Origin: Rugosibacter aromaticivorans
GTDB lineage: Bacteria > Pseudomonadota > Gammaproteobacteria > Burkholderiales > Rhodocyclaceae
DNA length: 64,000 nucleotides
Assembly: GCF_000934545.1 (NCBI RefSeq)
Contig: NZ_CP010554.1
Span: 1,550,001 to 1,614,000, forward strand
Direction: 5' to 3'
Part shown: positions 47,919-57,047 of the stretch, in pieces
Layout of the letters: each line of letters begins with the position of its first letter
Numbering within the stretch: the first letter of the stretch is position 1
Position numbers and translations under genes: made by a program
Notes under the pieces: generated by a model
What the model was told of the DNA's origin: nothing
The model's input: the letters and a program-made list of their open reading frames with translations, nothing else
Database searches by the model: none

Positions 47919-48848
47919 TTAATCGTCTTGTAACGATGCCGCAAGGCTGAGGGGCAAACCAGGCAACGGCAGGTCAAGTTTGTCTTTTTCACCCATGAAA
48001 ACTTGCGCCAATGATGTAGCCAGTTTTTGTGCGCAGACCATCACAGGTGTTGTCCCCGAGCTGGTTTGCATATCGTCGTAGAGGGTTCTCACCAAGGCAC
48101 GTTTGCTCTCCGGTGTAACCTCACCTTCGCTTTGCTTGTGCAATTGCCAGACTTTCAAGTCCATCATGGGGCGAAAGGGTTCCATCAAATCATCCACCAA
48201 ACGCATAGCATTACCAGCATTGCTGTGATGCAGCCCGATGGTTGGATGTAGCCCTGCAGCCACCACAGCACGTGCAGTCGCGGCGCGCAGAACGGTATAA
48301 CCATAGTTGAGCATGGCATTAAGACCGCCTGCTTGTTGGTCGCGGCGAAAATCATCCCCTAATAAAAGTCCCCAATAACGCCGTGCCCCTTGAGCTTCAA
48401 AGTTATCCGGGTCACCCGAGCGCACTTTGCGTACCAAGGCCGATAGTGGAACAAACGGTGCGCCAGTGGCTTCGAGTGCAGCTGCTTGTTGCTGAAGTTT
48501 GGATTTGACGATTTCCGCCCATAACCGTTTTATCAACGGCTGCTTGGCGGCGATTTGCGCATCGAAGCGCTTGGCTTGCTGAAAGTTGCCCTCTATCGAC
48601 CACACCATGCCCACTGCGTTGTGGTTAGCCGCACATAATACAAAGGGCGCACAACGCTCGGCTAGCGCCACTAACAGGTTGTTCGTGTAACTTAAACCGT
48701 GGGCATTGGCGATTACGGCTGTAATGTCATCCAGCGGAACCTGCCCCAGTTCTTTGCGCTCGCCTTCGGTATCTTGCACCACCAAAAAGCCGCGTGATAG
48801 AAACAAGTGTCGCCGGTCATCCGCCACTTCGACGATGCGGCCTATCAC
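47919..48848 (-). CDS. cas1: CRISPR-associated integrase Cas1 (type II)
   Basis: 309 residues. Active-site regions: NFEAQGARRYWGLLLG near 155 (Glu), GLHPTIGLHHSNAGNAM near 209 (His) and LVDDLMEPFRPMMDLKVW near 228 (Asp/Glu). It catalyses spacer integration. It starts five bases after the cas9 stop. No csn2 or cas4 is present, which marks subtype II-C. Confidence 0.97.
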   Translation of the reverse strand: MIGRIVEVADDRRHLFLSRGFLVVQDTEGERKELGQVPLDDITAVIANAHGLSYTNNLLVALAERCAPFVLCAANHNAVGMVWSIEGNFQQAKRFDAQIAAKQPLIKRLWAEIVKSKLQQQAAALEATGAPFVPLSALVRKVRSGDPDNFEAQGARRYWGLLLGDDFRRDQQAGGLNAMLNYGYTVLRAATARAVVAAGLHPTIGLHHSNAGNAMRLVDDLMEPFRPMMDLKVWQLHKQSEGEVTPESKRALVRTLYDDMQTSSGTTPVMVCAQKLATSLAQVFMGEKDKLDLPLPGLPLSLAASLQDD

Positions 48849-48853
48849 TGTGA

Positions 48854-51800
48854 TTACTCTTTGAAACCAGGGTCGCGGAGTTCGCCGATGGGTGAAATAT
48901 TGATTCGGCGTGCATTAGCTTTCTGCAAAGAACCTGCCATTTTTGAAACATAGGCAAAAGTTTCTTCTTTGCTGCGATTTCTTGCATCAACGTTTGCTTC
49001 GCTTGTATCAGCCATAAATATCTGCCCGTTGCCACTTAATGTTGCAATACGCATCGTTCGGGTTTGCTCATCAATAATCAACCGAACTACATCATCAATC
49101 ATCAATCGCATCACCAATAGCTTTCCGCTGACACTCAAAGTTGAATGTCGCAGCCTTGCAATGCCATGCTCTCGCACCAACTGATAAGCCTCAAATGTAG
49201 AAATGACTTCACCTTCCCACTTGCCTTTCTCATTGCGAACAATCTCGATGCAATAGTTGCTATCGCCTTTGTATCCTTTATATGGCCTTGGCTCGCCATT
49301 GGGTAGCAAGCCATGCCGATCTGTGGCTTTTGCGTTGCTGATTTCAATGACCTTGAGATTATCCTCACTGTGCGTCCGCACCCCTTCCACCATTTTGTGA
49401 AAGCTGACTTTGCCATCACCACGCAATCCATAAGCCGTATCGTTGTGCATTGCACCTTCATGACTGTGATCCGGCTTGTGGCTTATCCATATAGCGTTAA
49501 TGGCGCGCTGAACATGCTCCCGATAACTGCCCCAAGGTAGCGGCATGTTTTCAACCAAGCGATTAAGCTGCTGCTCACGCGCACTGGCACTCGCTTTTGC
49601 GAAACGCTGTAACAAGCCCTGATCTGTCACGGCGATTACGCAGGCATCCACCGCATGATGGCGATGATCATTGCGATTTTTTTCGCCGTTCAAACCAAGT
49701 ACATCGTTCAGACCGAATTTTGCGCGTAGCATAGCGGTCATGCGCCCGGGAATCACACGCGTGTTGGGGCAAATCAACTTGAGATATTCAAACGCGACCT
49801 TACTCATGTGGCGAGTATCGTTAAGCGCACGGGCCAGAAAACTTGCATCATCTTTTAGCCAGCGTTGATAACCATTTTCGGCAAAGCGGTAACGCTTGGC
49901 TTTTGGCATTCCTTCAGCTCGGACAAGAATGCTTTCATAATCAAACCCTGCCACGGCTTGCGCACCAAATGCATCCCACGGCGTGCGATTACCCTTGATG
50001 CGATTCGCCTGACGCAGTGCCACCGTTTTGTTGTTCAAGCTATCGTCCAGCGTTTGCGAGAAAGGCAGGATGTGTTCGACTTCCACCTCGTCGCTCAGCA
50101 GCATGGTTGCGCTGATTTGTGCGCCAGAATAGGGGCAACGACGGTCAGCAGGGTCAAAACTGAGCTCTTCCCATAGAATCATTTTCTGAATGTCATCTCG
50201 CCTGACACGCTCTTCACTGATTTTCAAAGTACCTGCAATGGCATCCCGCAACCGTTTGTTGCGCTTTTGATTTTCTGCCTGCCGCTTGCTTTCCTCGTCG
50301 CGCTGATCTTTGCTTTGCTTCAAGTCGCGTGCTAACTCAACAATCACCTCGCTGGGGTGCCCGTAGCGTTTGAGCAGGGCATTCACCACAAGGCGAATCT
50401 GGTTCAGTCCGATATGTACGGTGGGGTTGGCAATTTTTCCATAGCGTTTTTCGGCAGGGTCTTCGGGCTCGCCGCTACCAAAGCCAACGTGACGTTGCAG
50501 ATATTCGCCGTAGTAAGGCAGCACCTTGTGTATGTGGAATTGTTTGACCTCACCTGAGTCCTGATCGATACTTTCGATCTTGAACGTGAGGCCAGGAATC
50601 TCGGTGTTTGACCCTAGCCGACTATGATGTTCGAAGCCTGCGGCTTGTACTGCTTTGTCGTATGTCATCACGTCACGGCGCAATTCCGGCAGGATTCTCG
50701 CTAGCGCCTTTGCGCACAGGCTGCCGTAGCCTTCAGGTAACCCAACATTGGCGATGGCTTCGGCGCGTTTTTCATCAATGCCTGTTTCGTCCTGCAGCCA
50801 GCGCACGAGCTTGGCTTCATTTTCTTCTTTGACCAATTGCAGCACGATGGCATCTTGTTTGGCCTCATCGAAAGTAAACCATGCTTTGCCAAAATGCTTA
50901 TCGTTACTCAAAATGGCACTAGTCGTATTGCCTTTGAGTTCTTGACGTTTCAGATCCTCAAAATTGAACTGTACTGCGCCACCCACTCCAAGCAACGTCT
51001 TGATTTGCGTAAAACTGTGCTTACTGTTTTTTTCCAATGCTGCAATGAGGTCGTCGCGCTGCTTCAACGTTAATGGCTCTTCTTTCAAGCCATCTCGCAA
51101 GATGCGCAGGTTATTAACTTCCTGATACATGCGAAACCGCTGCGTACTAGGCAAAGCAAGCGGTGCGCGCTCTTCATCCGGCATAAATGTGCAGCGCCCA
51201 GATTTAACGGGTTTGAGCGGACGTTGATGCAACAAAACATCTTTCAGATCGGCACGTGCAGCTTCGGTAAATAGAGCGGGGTTTAGTTCGGCCTGCTTCT
51301 TCCATAATTCATCAAACTCCTGCTCAATCATGGCACGATCGATATACAGGTCGTAATACTTGTCGATTTTTGTTTTGCCATCTTCCTTGATGACTTTATC
51401 CTGATGGTAACGAGCACGGACGGTCAAACCTGCCACATCGCGCTTGTGCAGCCATTCACCTACGGTGCGGCAACCTTCGGCCTCAATGGTCGCTCGTACC
51501 TTGCCGATGGCAGTTTTCAGTGCACCGCTATCGTTATCTTTTTTATCTGTCTTGCGATTACTTTTAAAACCACGCCGCTGGTTGATGTGAAACAGTGCAC
51601 GACCAAATTCAGCGGGAGTCAATGCCTCATCCAAGCCTTTTGCACGCAAAGCAAAAGGGTTAATGGTTTCCAGTGCCTTACGCTGCGCTGCTTCGGCGGG
51701 GAAAAAACCATATTCAATAAGCGTGCGCATCATGCGCGCTTTACGTTTGAGCAGACGGTCTCGGCGGCGGCGCATGGCGCGTGCTTCTCGACGCGTCACC

Positions 51801-51964
51801 GCGAGCGAAGACCCATCCTTGGGGTTTCGGCCATTCGAGAAAATGCGCACACCCGCCTTAATCACTGCACATGGTTGGTTATCGGCATCAAGCCGTATCA
51901 TCGCCCATCCGAGAGATGTCGATCCCAAGTCGAGTGCCAACCGATAATGCATTTTATGTAGCAT
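48854..51964 (-). CDS. cas9: Type II-C Cas9, compact, 1036 residues
   Basis: RNA-guided DNA endonuclease. RuvC-I is LALDLGSTSLGWAMIRL with Asp12; the Arg-rich bridge helix MRRRRDRLLKRKARMMRTL lies near 64-82. RuvC-II is EVIVELARDLKQSK with Glu543; HNH is DEVEVEHILPFSQTLDDSLN with His631; RuvC-III is NDHRHHAVDACVIAVTD with His770 and Asp773. All catalytic residues are intact. The length is near that of Neisseria and Campylobacter Cas9. ATG 51964 follows AAGGGG at good spacing; an in-frame ATG lies four codons later. The predicted tracrRNA is encoded divergently upstream. The PAM cannot be read from the sequence. Confidence 0.98.
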   Translation of the reverse strand: MLHKMHYRLALDLGSTSLGWAMIRLDADNQPCAVIKAGVRIFSNGRNPKDGSSLAVTRREARAMRRRRDRLLKRKARMMRTLIEYGFFPAEAAQRKALETINPFALRAKGLDEALTPAEFGRALFHINQRRGFKSNRKTDKKDNDSGALKTAIGKVRATIEAEGCRTVGEWLHKRDVAGLTVRARYHQDKVIKEDGKTKIDKYYDLYIDRAMIEQEFDELWKKQAELNPALFTEAARADLKDVLLHQRPLKPVKSGRCTFMPDEERAPLALPSTQRFRMYQEVNNLRILRDGLKEEPLTLKQRDDLIAALEKNSKHSFTQIKTLLGVGGAVQFNFEDLKRQELKGNTTSAILSNDKHFGKAWFTFDEAKQDAIVLQLVKEENEAKLVRWLQDETGIDEKRAEAIANVGLPEGYGSLCAKALARILPELRRDVMTYDKAVQAAGFEHHSRLGSNTEIPGLTFKIESIDQDSGEVKQFHIHKVLPYYGEYLQRHVGFGSGEPEDPAEKRYGKIANPTVHIGLNQIRLVVNALLKRYGHPSEVIVELARDLKQSKDQRDEESKRQAENQKRNKRLRDAIAGTLKISEERVRRDDIQKMILWEELSFDPADRRCPYSGAQISATMLLSDEVEVEHILPFSQTLDDSLNNKTVALRQANRIKGNRTPWDAFGAQAVAGFDYESILVRAEGMPKAKRYRFAENGYQRWLKDDASFLARALNDTRHMSKVAFEYLKLICPNTRVIPGRMTAMLRAKFGLNDVLGLNGEKNRNDHRHHAVDACVIAVTDQGLLQRFAKASASAREQQLNRLVENMPLPWGSYREHVQRAINAIWISHKPDHSHEGAMHNDTAYGLRGDGKVSFHKMVEGVRTHSEDNLKVIEISNAKATDRHGLLPNGEPRPYKGYKGDSNYCIEIVRNEKGKWEGEVISTFEAYQLVREHGIARLRHSTLSVSGKLLVMRLMIDDVVRLIIDEQTRTMRIATLSGNGQIFMADTSEANVDARNRSKEETFAYVSKMAGSLQKANARRINISPIGELRDPGFKE

Positions 51965-52007
51965 GACCTACCCCTTAACTATATTGTTTTATTCTATTGG
52001 AATTTAC

Positions 52008-52036
52008 TTGACAGAATAGCGTTATCCAATGACAAT
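52008..52036 (+). promoter_or_regulatory. Sigma-70-type promoter for tracrRNA
   Basis: TTGACA (52008-52013, perfect) is followed after 17 bases by GACAAT (52031-52036, four of six matches to TATAAT). Transcription would begin near 52043, just before the anti-repeat. Confidence 0.7.
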
Positions 52037-52042
52037 CAGTTT

Positions 52043-52128
52043 CACCAGTAAATTGGGATTTGCGCTCTGAACGCTAACAAGCTGAAAGATGCACCAAATG
52101 AAAGGGCCGCTATATGCGGCCCTTTTTT
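52043..52128 (+). ncRNA. Predicted tracrRNA of the type II-C system
   Basis: The anti-repeat ATTGGGATTTGCGCTCTGA (52052-52070) is a perfect 19-base complement of the middle of the repeat. After a short unpaired stretch, AAC at about 52076-52078 can pair with the repeat's first GTT, giving a bulged lower stem as known for Cas9 guide duplexes. A tail with a possible weak stem (GCTGAAAGATGCACC) leads to the terminator hairpin. About 86 nt, + strand, divergent from cas9. Promoter and terminator are both visible; exact ends need RNA data. Confidence 0.88.
52104..52128 (+). terminator. Terminator hairpin of the tracrRNA
   Basis: GGGCCGC-TATAT-GCGGCCC is a perfect 7-bp stem followed by six T. Confidence 0.92.
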
Positions 52129-52170
52129 ATTGTTTTGATTTCACCCTCAAATAAATCGCCGCCAGTTTTA

Positions 52171-52845
52171 TCACTCCACCAGCCGACCATCATCAAGATG
52201 CAATACCCGCGCCGCACGCGTGGCAAGGCTGGCGTCATGTGTCACCATGACCAGCGCGGCGCCGTGTTCGCGGCAGAGTTCCAGCAGCAGATCGAATACT
52301 GCATCGGCCGAGGCGCGGTCGAGGTTGCCCGTGGGCTCATCGACAAGCAGGCAGGCGGGCTGGGTCACCAGCGCACGCGCCACGGCAACGCGCTGGCGCT
52401 CACCCCCGGACAGTGCGCCGGGGCGATGGGTTAAGCGGTGACTCAAGCCGACGCGCTGTAATACGTTGGACGCCTGCGCCAGCGCTGCGCTGCGCGCCAT
52501 GCGCCGGATGAACAACGGCATGGCAACATTTTCCAGTGCGGAAAACTCGGCCAGCAGATGATGAAACTGATAGACGAAACCCAGCGTTTGATTACGCAAG
52601 CGGCCGCGCTCGGCTTCACTGGCTTTACTCAAGTCTTTGCCTTGCAGCCACACCATGCCCGCGGTCGGCTGATCGAGCCCGCCGAGCAAATGCAGCAGCG
52701 TGCTCTTGCCTGAACCACTGGCGCCGACAATGGCCACCGTCTCGCCAGCACCGACTTTTAGATCGACGCCGGCGAGCACCGGCACATCCACCGCGCCCTG
52801 ATGAAATGTCTTGGCCAAGCCCGCGCAGGAAATCACCTCATTCAT
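52171..52845 (-). CDS. lolD: Lipoprotein-releasing ABC transporter ATP-binding protein LolD
   Basis: 224 residues from ATG 52845, which overlaps the lolC stop by eight bases; a longer reading from 52881 is rejected. Walker [17 protein letters not shown] near 43, signature [16 protein letters not shown] near 145, Walker [14 protein letters not shown] near 166. LolD powers release of lipoproteins from the inner membrane with LolC/E. The GCACCGACTTTTAG at 52747-52760 encodes the usual ABC start [12 protein letters not shown] and is not counted as a repeat. Confidence 0.93.
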   Translation of the reverse strand: MNEVISCAGLAKTFHQGAVDVPVLAGVDLKVGAGETVAIVGASGSGKSTLLHLLGGLDQPTAGMVWLQGKDLSKASEAERGRLRNQTLGFVYQFHHLLAEFSALENVAMPLFIRRMARSAALAQASNVLQRVGLSHRLTHRPGALSGGERQRVAVARALVTQPACLLVDEPTGNLDRASADAVFDLLLELCREHGAALVMVTHDASLATRAARVLHLDDGRLVE

Positions 52846-54091
52846 AGCGCAAGGCCTCCGCCGGTTGCGTGCGCGAAGCACGCCAGCTGGGATACAGCGT
52901 CGCCAGGATGGTCAGCACGAACGACACCACGCTGATCGTGCCCACATCCGACCAGTGCATGTCCGAGGGTAGCTCGCTGATGTAATACACATCCTTGGCC
53001 AGAAATTGCATGCTGAACAGCCGCTCGATGAAGGGCACCACGACATCAATGTTGAGCGCAACAGTGACGCCGAGCGCCACGCCAGCCAGCAGCCCGATAA
53101 CGCCTATCAGTGTGCCCTGCACGACAAAAATGCCCATGATGCTGGGCGGGCTGGCCCCCAGTGTGCGCAAAATGGCGATGTCGGCGCGCTTGTCCTGCAC
53201 GGCCATGACCAACGTCGACACAATGTTGAAAGCAGCCACGGCGACGATCAGCAGCAGGATTAAAAACATCATGCGTTTTTCAATATCCACGGCGCGGAAA
53301 AAGTTGGCATGAGTGCGCGTCCAGTCGGTCACCCCAACATCCGCATCCAGAAAACGCAACAGCTCGCGGCTGATTTTTGGCGCGGCAAACAGATCGTCCA
53401 CCTTGAGCCGTACACCGGAGACGCGGTCGCCCATGCGATACATTTTTTGCGCGTCGCTCAGTTCAATTAACGCCAAGCCGGAATCAAACTCATACATGCC
53501 CACATCAAAAATACCCACCACGCGAAACTGTTTTACGCGCGGCAAGATCGCGGCAGGCGTCACCAGACCTTGCGGTGCGAGCAGCGTTACCTTGTCGCCC
53601 AGGCGCGCCTGCAACGCATGCGCCAGTTCCGCGCCCAGCACGATGCCGAATTCGCCGGGCACAAGCTGTTCAAGCCTGCCTGCCTGCATGTGGCGGCTGA
53701 AATTCGCCACTGTGTCTTCGGCCTTGGGCACGATGCCGCGCACCATGACGCCGCGCACCTGGCCGTCGAAACTCAGCATGCCTTGCTGCTGTACATAGGG
53801 TGCGGCGGCCCGCACCTGGGGATGACGGGCAACGCCCTGCACCACGTGGCTCCAGTCGGTCAGCTCGCCCGATTCGGTGGTGACCTGAATATGCGAGACG
53901 ACGCCCAGAATCCGCTCACGCAATTCTTTCTGAAAGCCGTTCATCACCGAGAGCACGATAATCAACGCGGCCACGCCAAGCGCCAAGCCGAGCATGGAAA
54001 TCAGCGCGATGAAGGAAATGAAACGATTGCCACCGCCTTCGCGGGGCTGGGCGCGCGTGTAGCGCAAACCAATAAGGAATTCGTAACGCAT
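52838..54091 (-). CDS. lolC: Lipoprotein-releasing ABC transporter permease LolC/LolE
   Basis: 417 residues from ATG 54091 (an upstream TTG at 54100 is less likely). [20 protein letters not shown] then [20 protein letters not shown] at the N-terminus, a large periplasmic domain, and three C-terminal membrane segments ([20 protein letters not shown] and following). Only one permease gene is present beside lolD, as in bacteria with a single LolC/E-type (LolF) permease. Confidence 0.93.
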   Translation of the reverse strand: MRYEFLIGLRYTRAQPREGGGNRFISFIALISMLGLALGVAALIIVLSVMNGFQKELRERILGVVSHIQVTTESGELTDWSHVVQGVARHPQVRAAAPYVQQQGMLSFDGQVRGVMVRGIVPKAEDTVANFSRHMQAGRLEQLVPGEFGIVLGAELAHALQARLGDKVTLLAPQGLVTPAAILPRVKQFRVVGIFDVGMYEFDSGLALIELSDAQKMYRMGDRVSGVRLKVDDLFAAPKISRELLRFLDADVGVTDWTRTHANFFRAVDIEKRMMFLILLLIVAVAAFNIVSTLVMAVQDKRADIAILRTLGASPPSIMGIFVVQGTLIGVIGLLAGVALGVTVALNIDVVVPFIERLFSMQFLAKDVYYISELPSDMHWSDVGTISVVSFVLTILATLYPSWRASRTQPAEALRYE

Positions 54092-54153
54092 GAAAGACAA
54101 ACGGGGAGCCCATCAGGTAAGTTCGGGGAAGTGCTGCATGTTAACATGCAGCC

Positions 54154-55254
54154 ATGCTTACGCTCATCGTGCCCGGCCTGATTTGGCCGTATCAGGCGCT
54201 TCTCGATCTCACTCGCGGCCTGACTCGTGACCTCACCCATCAACCGGCGCTGCCTGCTTTTTCCACCTTGCTGGGTCGTGGCAAACTTACCCGCTTGCCC
54301 CCTTGCACCACGCATCAAGCACTTGCACAGGCACTCGGCCTGGCTGCGCCCGGTTCAACTACACCCTTGCCTGCTGCGGCACTGCGCGGGTTAGCGCTCG
54401 GTGCAATCAATACCCATGCCGCAACCGATGTTGCAACCCCTGACACAACGGCCGCTGACGACTGGCTATGCCTGGACCCCGTACATCTGCGCGTTGAGCA
54501 AACGCGTTTGCGCGTCGACGACCCGCAGCTTCTCGCCTTAAGTGTGGCAGAAGCCGAAGCACTCGCCGTCTCACTAGCGCCGACTTTTGCAGCCTTGGGC
54601 ACCTTGCAGGTGCTCACGCCTACCGCGTGGAATCTTCGCCTGCATAAAAGCACGCCCGCGCTCACCTTCGCGCTAGCGCCGCCCTTGCCCGACCACATTG
54701 CCCGCGCAGCAATGCCGCTGCCCGCAGGCGTGGCAGCGGCCCCCTGGCGGCACGCCATCAACGAAGCGAACATGCTGCTGCACACGCATCCGATCAATCT
54801 GGCACGAGAAGCCGCCGGGCAGCCGCCAGTAAACACCCTCTGGCCGTGGGGAAGCGGCCGCCTGCCAACCGTCGCCACAAATGCCATGCCTCCTCTCGCG
54901 GCTTTCTGGGGTAATGATGTGGTTGCCCAAGGCGCAGCATGCTGTCGAAATGTGCCCGCAAAAGCCGCGCCGCCACGCTATGAAAAACTGGCGATCAATA
55001 ACGCGCTGATGCTGCTTGATAAGCTCGAACTCCCTGCCCGCAGCGGCGATACAGATGCCTGGCGAGCCGAGCTTTTAGAGCTTGAAACCGATTGGTTTGC
55101 CCCGCTGCTGGAGTCTCTTCGGCGTGGTCATATCAATCATCTACGCTTGATCGCCCCAGGGGATGCAGCAAGCTTTGCGCTCAACATTCGCCGTCATCAT
55201 GCCTGGCAATTCTGGCGCTCTGCTGCACCCCTCACTGTACTCGCCGCGCCTTAA
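54154..55254 (+). CDS. COG4255-like uncharacterised protein, sometimes annotated phosphoglycerate mutase-like
   Basis: 366 residues opening MLTLIVPGLIWPYQALLDLT. Ala/Leu-rich, no membrane segment or signal peptide. Landmarks are DDWLCLDPVHLRVEQTRLRV near 108, NTLWPWGSGRLPTV near 227 and AAFWGNDVVAQGAACC near 250. It resembles the proteins encoded just before recJ in Betaproteobacteria and sometimes labelled phosphoglycerate mutase regulators; no function is established. At 54571-54590 it has a near match to the dispersed repeat core (SLAPTFAAL). It is convergent with neither neighbour: lolC diverges and recJ follows 22 bases downstream. Confidence 0.75.
   Translation: MLTLIVPGLIWPYQALLDLTRGLTRDLTHQPALPAFSTLLGRGKLTRLPPCTTHQALAQALGLAAPGSTTPLPAAALRGLALGAINTHAATDVATPDTTAADDWLCLDPVHLRVEQTRLRVDDPQLLALSVAEAEALAVSLAPTFAALGTLQVLTPTAWNLRLHKSTPALTFALAPPLPDHIARAAMPLPAGVAAAPWRHAINEANMLLHTHPINLAREAAGQPPVNTLWPWGSGRLPTVATNAMPPLAAFWGNDVVAQGAACCRNVPAKAAPPRYEKLAINNALMLLDKLELPARSGDTDAWRAELLELETDWFAPLLESLRRGHINHLRLIAPGDAASFALNIRRHHAWQFWRSAAPLTVLAAP
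54571..54590 (+). repeat. Partial dispersed repeat core inside the COG4255-like gene
   Basis: TCACTAGCGCCGACTTTTGC matches the core with one change (CTAG for CCAG). It is read on the coding strand as SLAPTFA, a third reading of the element. Confidence 0.5.
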
Positions 55255-55276
55255 AACGCCTGCATTTAAAACGCAC

Positions 55277-56995
55277 ATGACACGGACAATCCAAACTAAC
55301 CAAGCCATCCGCATCACCCAGCGTGACATCCCGCCGCGCGCCACCTGGGTGTTGCAAGAAGCAGGCGTGCACCCATTACTTGCGCGTCTTTACGCCGCAC
55401 GCGGGGTGCGTGCGAGTGCTGAGCTCGACACCCGCAGCGCCGCCCTGCTGCCGCCTGATCAGCTCAAAGGCGCGACAGAAGCGGCGCACTTGCTGGCAGA
55501 CGCCATTGCCGCCAAAAAACGCCTGCTGATTGTGGCCGACTACGACTGCGACGGCGCCACCGCCTGTGCCGTGGGTCTACGCGCGCTGCGCATGATGGGT
55601 GCCACGGTGAATTATCTGGTGCCCGACCGTTTCAAGCTCGGCTATGGGCTATCCCTCGAAGTGGCAAGGCTGGCGGCAGAACGCCAGCCCGATGTGGTCA
55701 TCACGGTGGATAACGGCATTGCCAGCATTGAGGGCGTGGCGGAGCTCAAAGCCCGCGGTATCGCGACGCTGATTACCGACCACCATTTACCGGGTGCGGA
55801 ACTGCCCGCAGCGGATGTCATCGTCAATCCCAACCAACCGGGCTGCACTTTCCCCAGCAAGGCGCTGGCCGGTGTCGGCGTGATGTTTTATGTGGCGCTG
55901 GCGCTGCGCGCCGAACTGCGCCAGCGCGGGGCCTTTGCGCAAAGTCAGGAGCCGAATCTTGCCAGCCTGCTGGATCTTGTCGCGCTGGGCACCGTGGCCG
56001 ACGTGGTCGCGCTGGACCGCAATAACCGGATTCTGGTCACGCAAGGCCTCACCCGTATGCGCGCGGGCCACATGCAGGCCGGTGTGCGGGCCTTATTTAC
56101 CATTGCCGGACGCGAGCCGGCGCGTGCGGCCACGTTCGACCTGGGCTTCATGCTGGGTCCACGGCTCAATGCGGCGGGTAGGCTGGCCGATATGTCACTG
56201 GGCATTGAAGCATTAAGTACGGACGACACGGCCCGCGCCATGAACATCGCGCAGGAATTGGATGCCATCAACCGCGAGCGGCGCGTGATCGAGACCGACA
56301 TGAAAGAAGATGCCGAGCTGATTCTCGCTTCACTCGAGCCAGCTGACCACGCGAGTATCACCCTCTTTGACCCTGACTGGCATCAAGGCGTCATCGGTAT
56401 TCTCGCTGGCCGTGTCAAGGAAAAGTTTCATCGCCCGACCTTTGCTTTCGCACGTGGCGTGGAAGGCGAGCTCAAAGCTTCCGGCCGCTCGATACCCGGC
56501 CTGCATCTGCGCGATGCGCTGGATCTGGTCAGCAAACGCGTGCCCGGCCTGTTGTTACGTTTCGGCGGCCATGCCGCTGCCGCCGGGCTCACGCTGGAAG
56601 AAGATCGCCTGACAGAATTTGAAGAGGCGTTCGAGACTGTCTGCCGCGAACTGATTTCACCCAGCGATCTCACCCGCACACTGGAAACCGATGGCCCGCT
56701 GGAAAGCGGCTATTTCTCGCTGGAAGCTGTCCGCCTGATGCAGCAAGAAGTCTGGGGGCAGGCCTTTCCAGCCCCCTTGTTTAACGACACCTTTGAAGTA
56801 ATCCACCAAAAACTGCTCAAGGATAAACATCTGAAGCTGCGCCTGAAAAAAGGCCACACCCAGTTTGAAGCCATTCAGTTCAATTTTGCCGGCAGCGCAC
56901 CCAATCTTATTCATGCGGCGTTTCGCCTGGACATCAATGAATGGAATGGCACTCAAACGGTGCAGTTGCTACTGGAACATTTCGAGGCCGCGTGA
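55277..56995 (+). CDS. recJ: Single-stranded-DNA-specific exonuclease RecJ
   Basis: 572 residues from ATG 55277 (a longer reading from 55163 would overlap the preceding gene). DHH-family motifs: LLIVADYDCDGATACAVG near 77, VITVDNGIASIEG near 137, LITDHHLPGAELP near 157, and the DHHA1 part with LLRFGGHAAAAGLTLEEDR near 430. RecJ degrades single-stranded DNA 5' to 3' in recombination and repair. Confidence 0.96.
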   Translation: MTRTIQTNQAIRITQRDIPPRATWVLQEAGVHPLLARLYAARGVRASAELDTRSAALLPPDQLKGATEAAHLLADAIAAKKRLLIVADYDCDGATACAVGLRALRMMGATVNYLVPDRFKLGYGLSLEVARLAAERQPDVVITVDNGIASIEGVAELKARGIATLITDHHLPGAELPAADVIVNPNQPGCTFPSKALAGVGVMFYVALALRAELRQRGAFAQSQEPNLASLLDLVALGTVADVVALDRNNRILVTQGLTRMRAGHMQAGVRALFTIAGREPARAATFDLGFMLGPRLNAAGRLADMSLGIEALSTDDTARAMNIAQELDAINRERRVIETDMKEDAELILASLEPADHASITLFDPDWHQGVIGILAGRVKEKFHRPTFAFARGVEGELKASGRSIPGLHLRDALDLVSKRVPGLLLRFGGHAAAAGLTLEEDRLTEFEEAFETVCRELISPSDLTRTLETDGPLESGYFSLEAVRLMQQEVWGQAFPAPLFNDTFEVIHQKLLKDKHLKLRLKKGHTQFEAIQFNFAGSAPNLIHAAFRLDINEWNGTQTVQLLLEHFEAA

Positions 56996-57047
56996 GCTGT
57001 CTTCCGGAGTTTATTTCCACTAGACACCGGAGCGCTATAAACCAGCG

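Noticed and set aside
52744..52762. Repeat-core-like CAGCACCGACTTTTAG in lolD
   Set aside because: It encodes [12 protein letters not shown], the usual sequence before Walker A in ABC proteins, and only part of the core is present.
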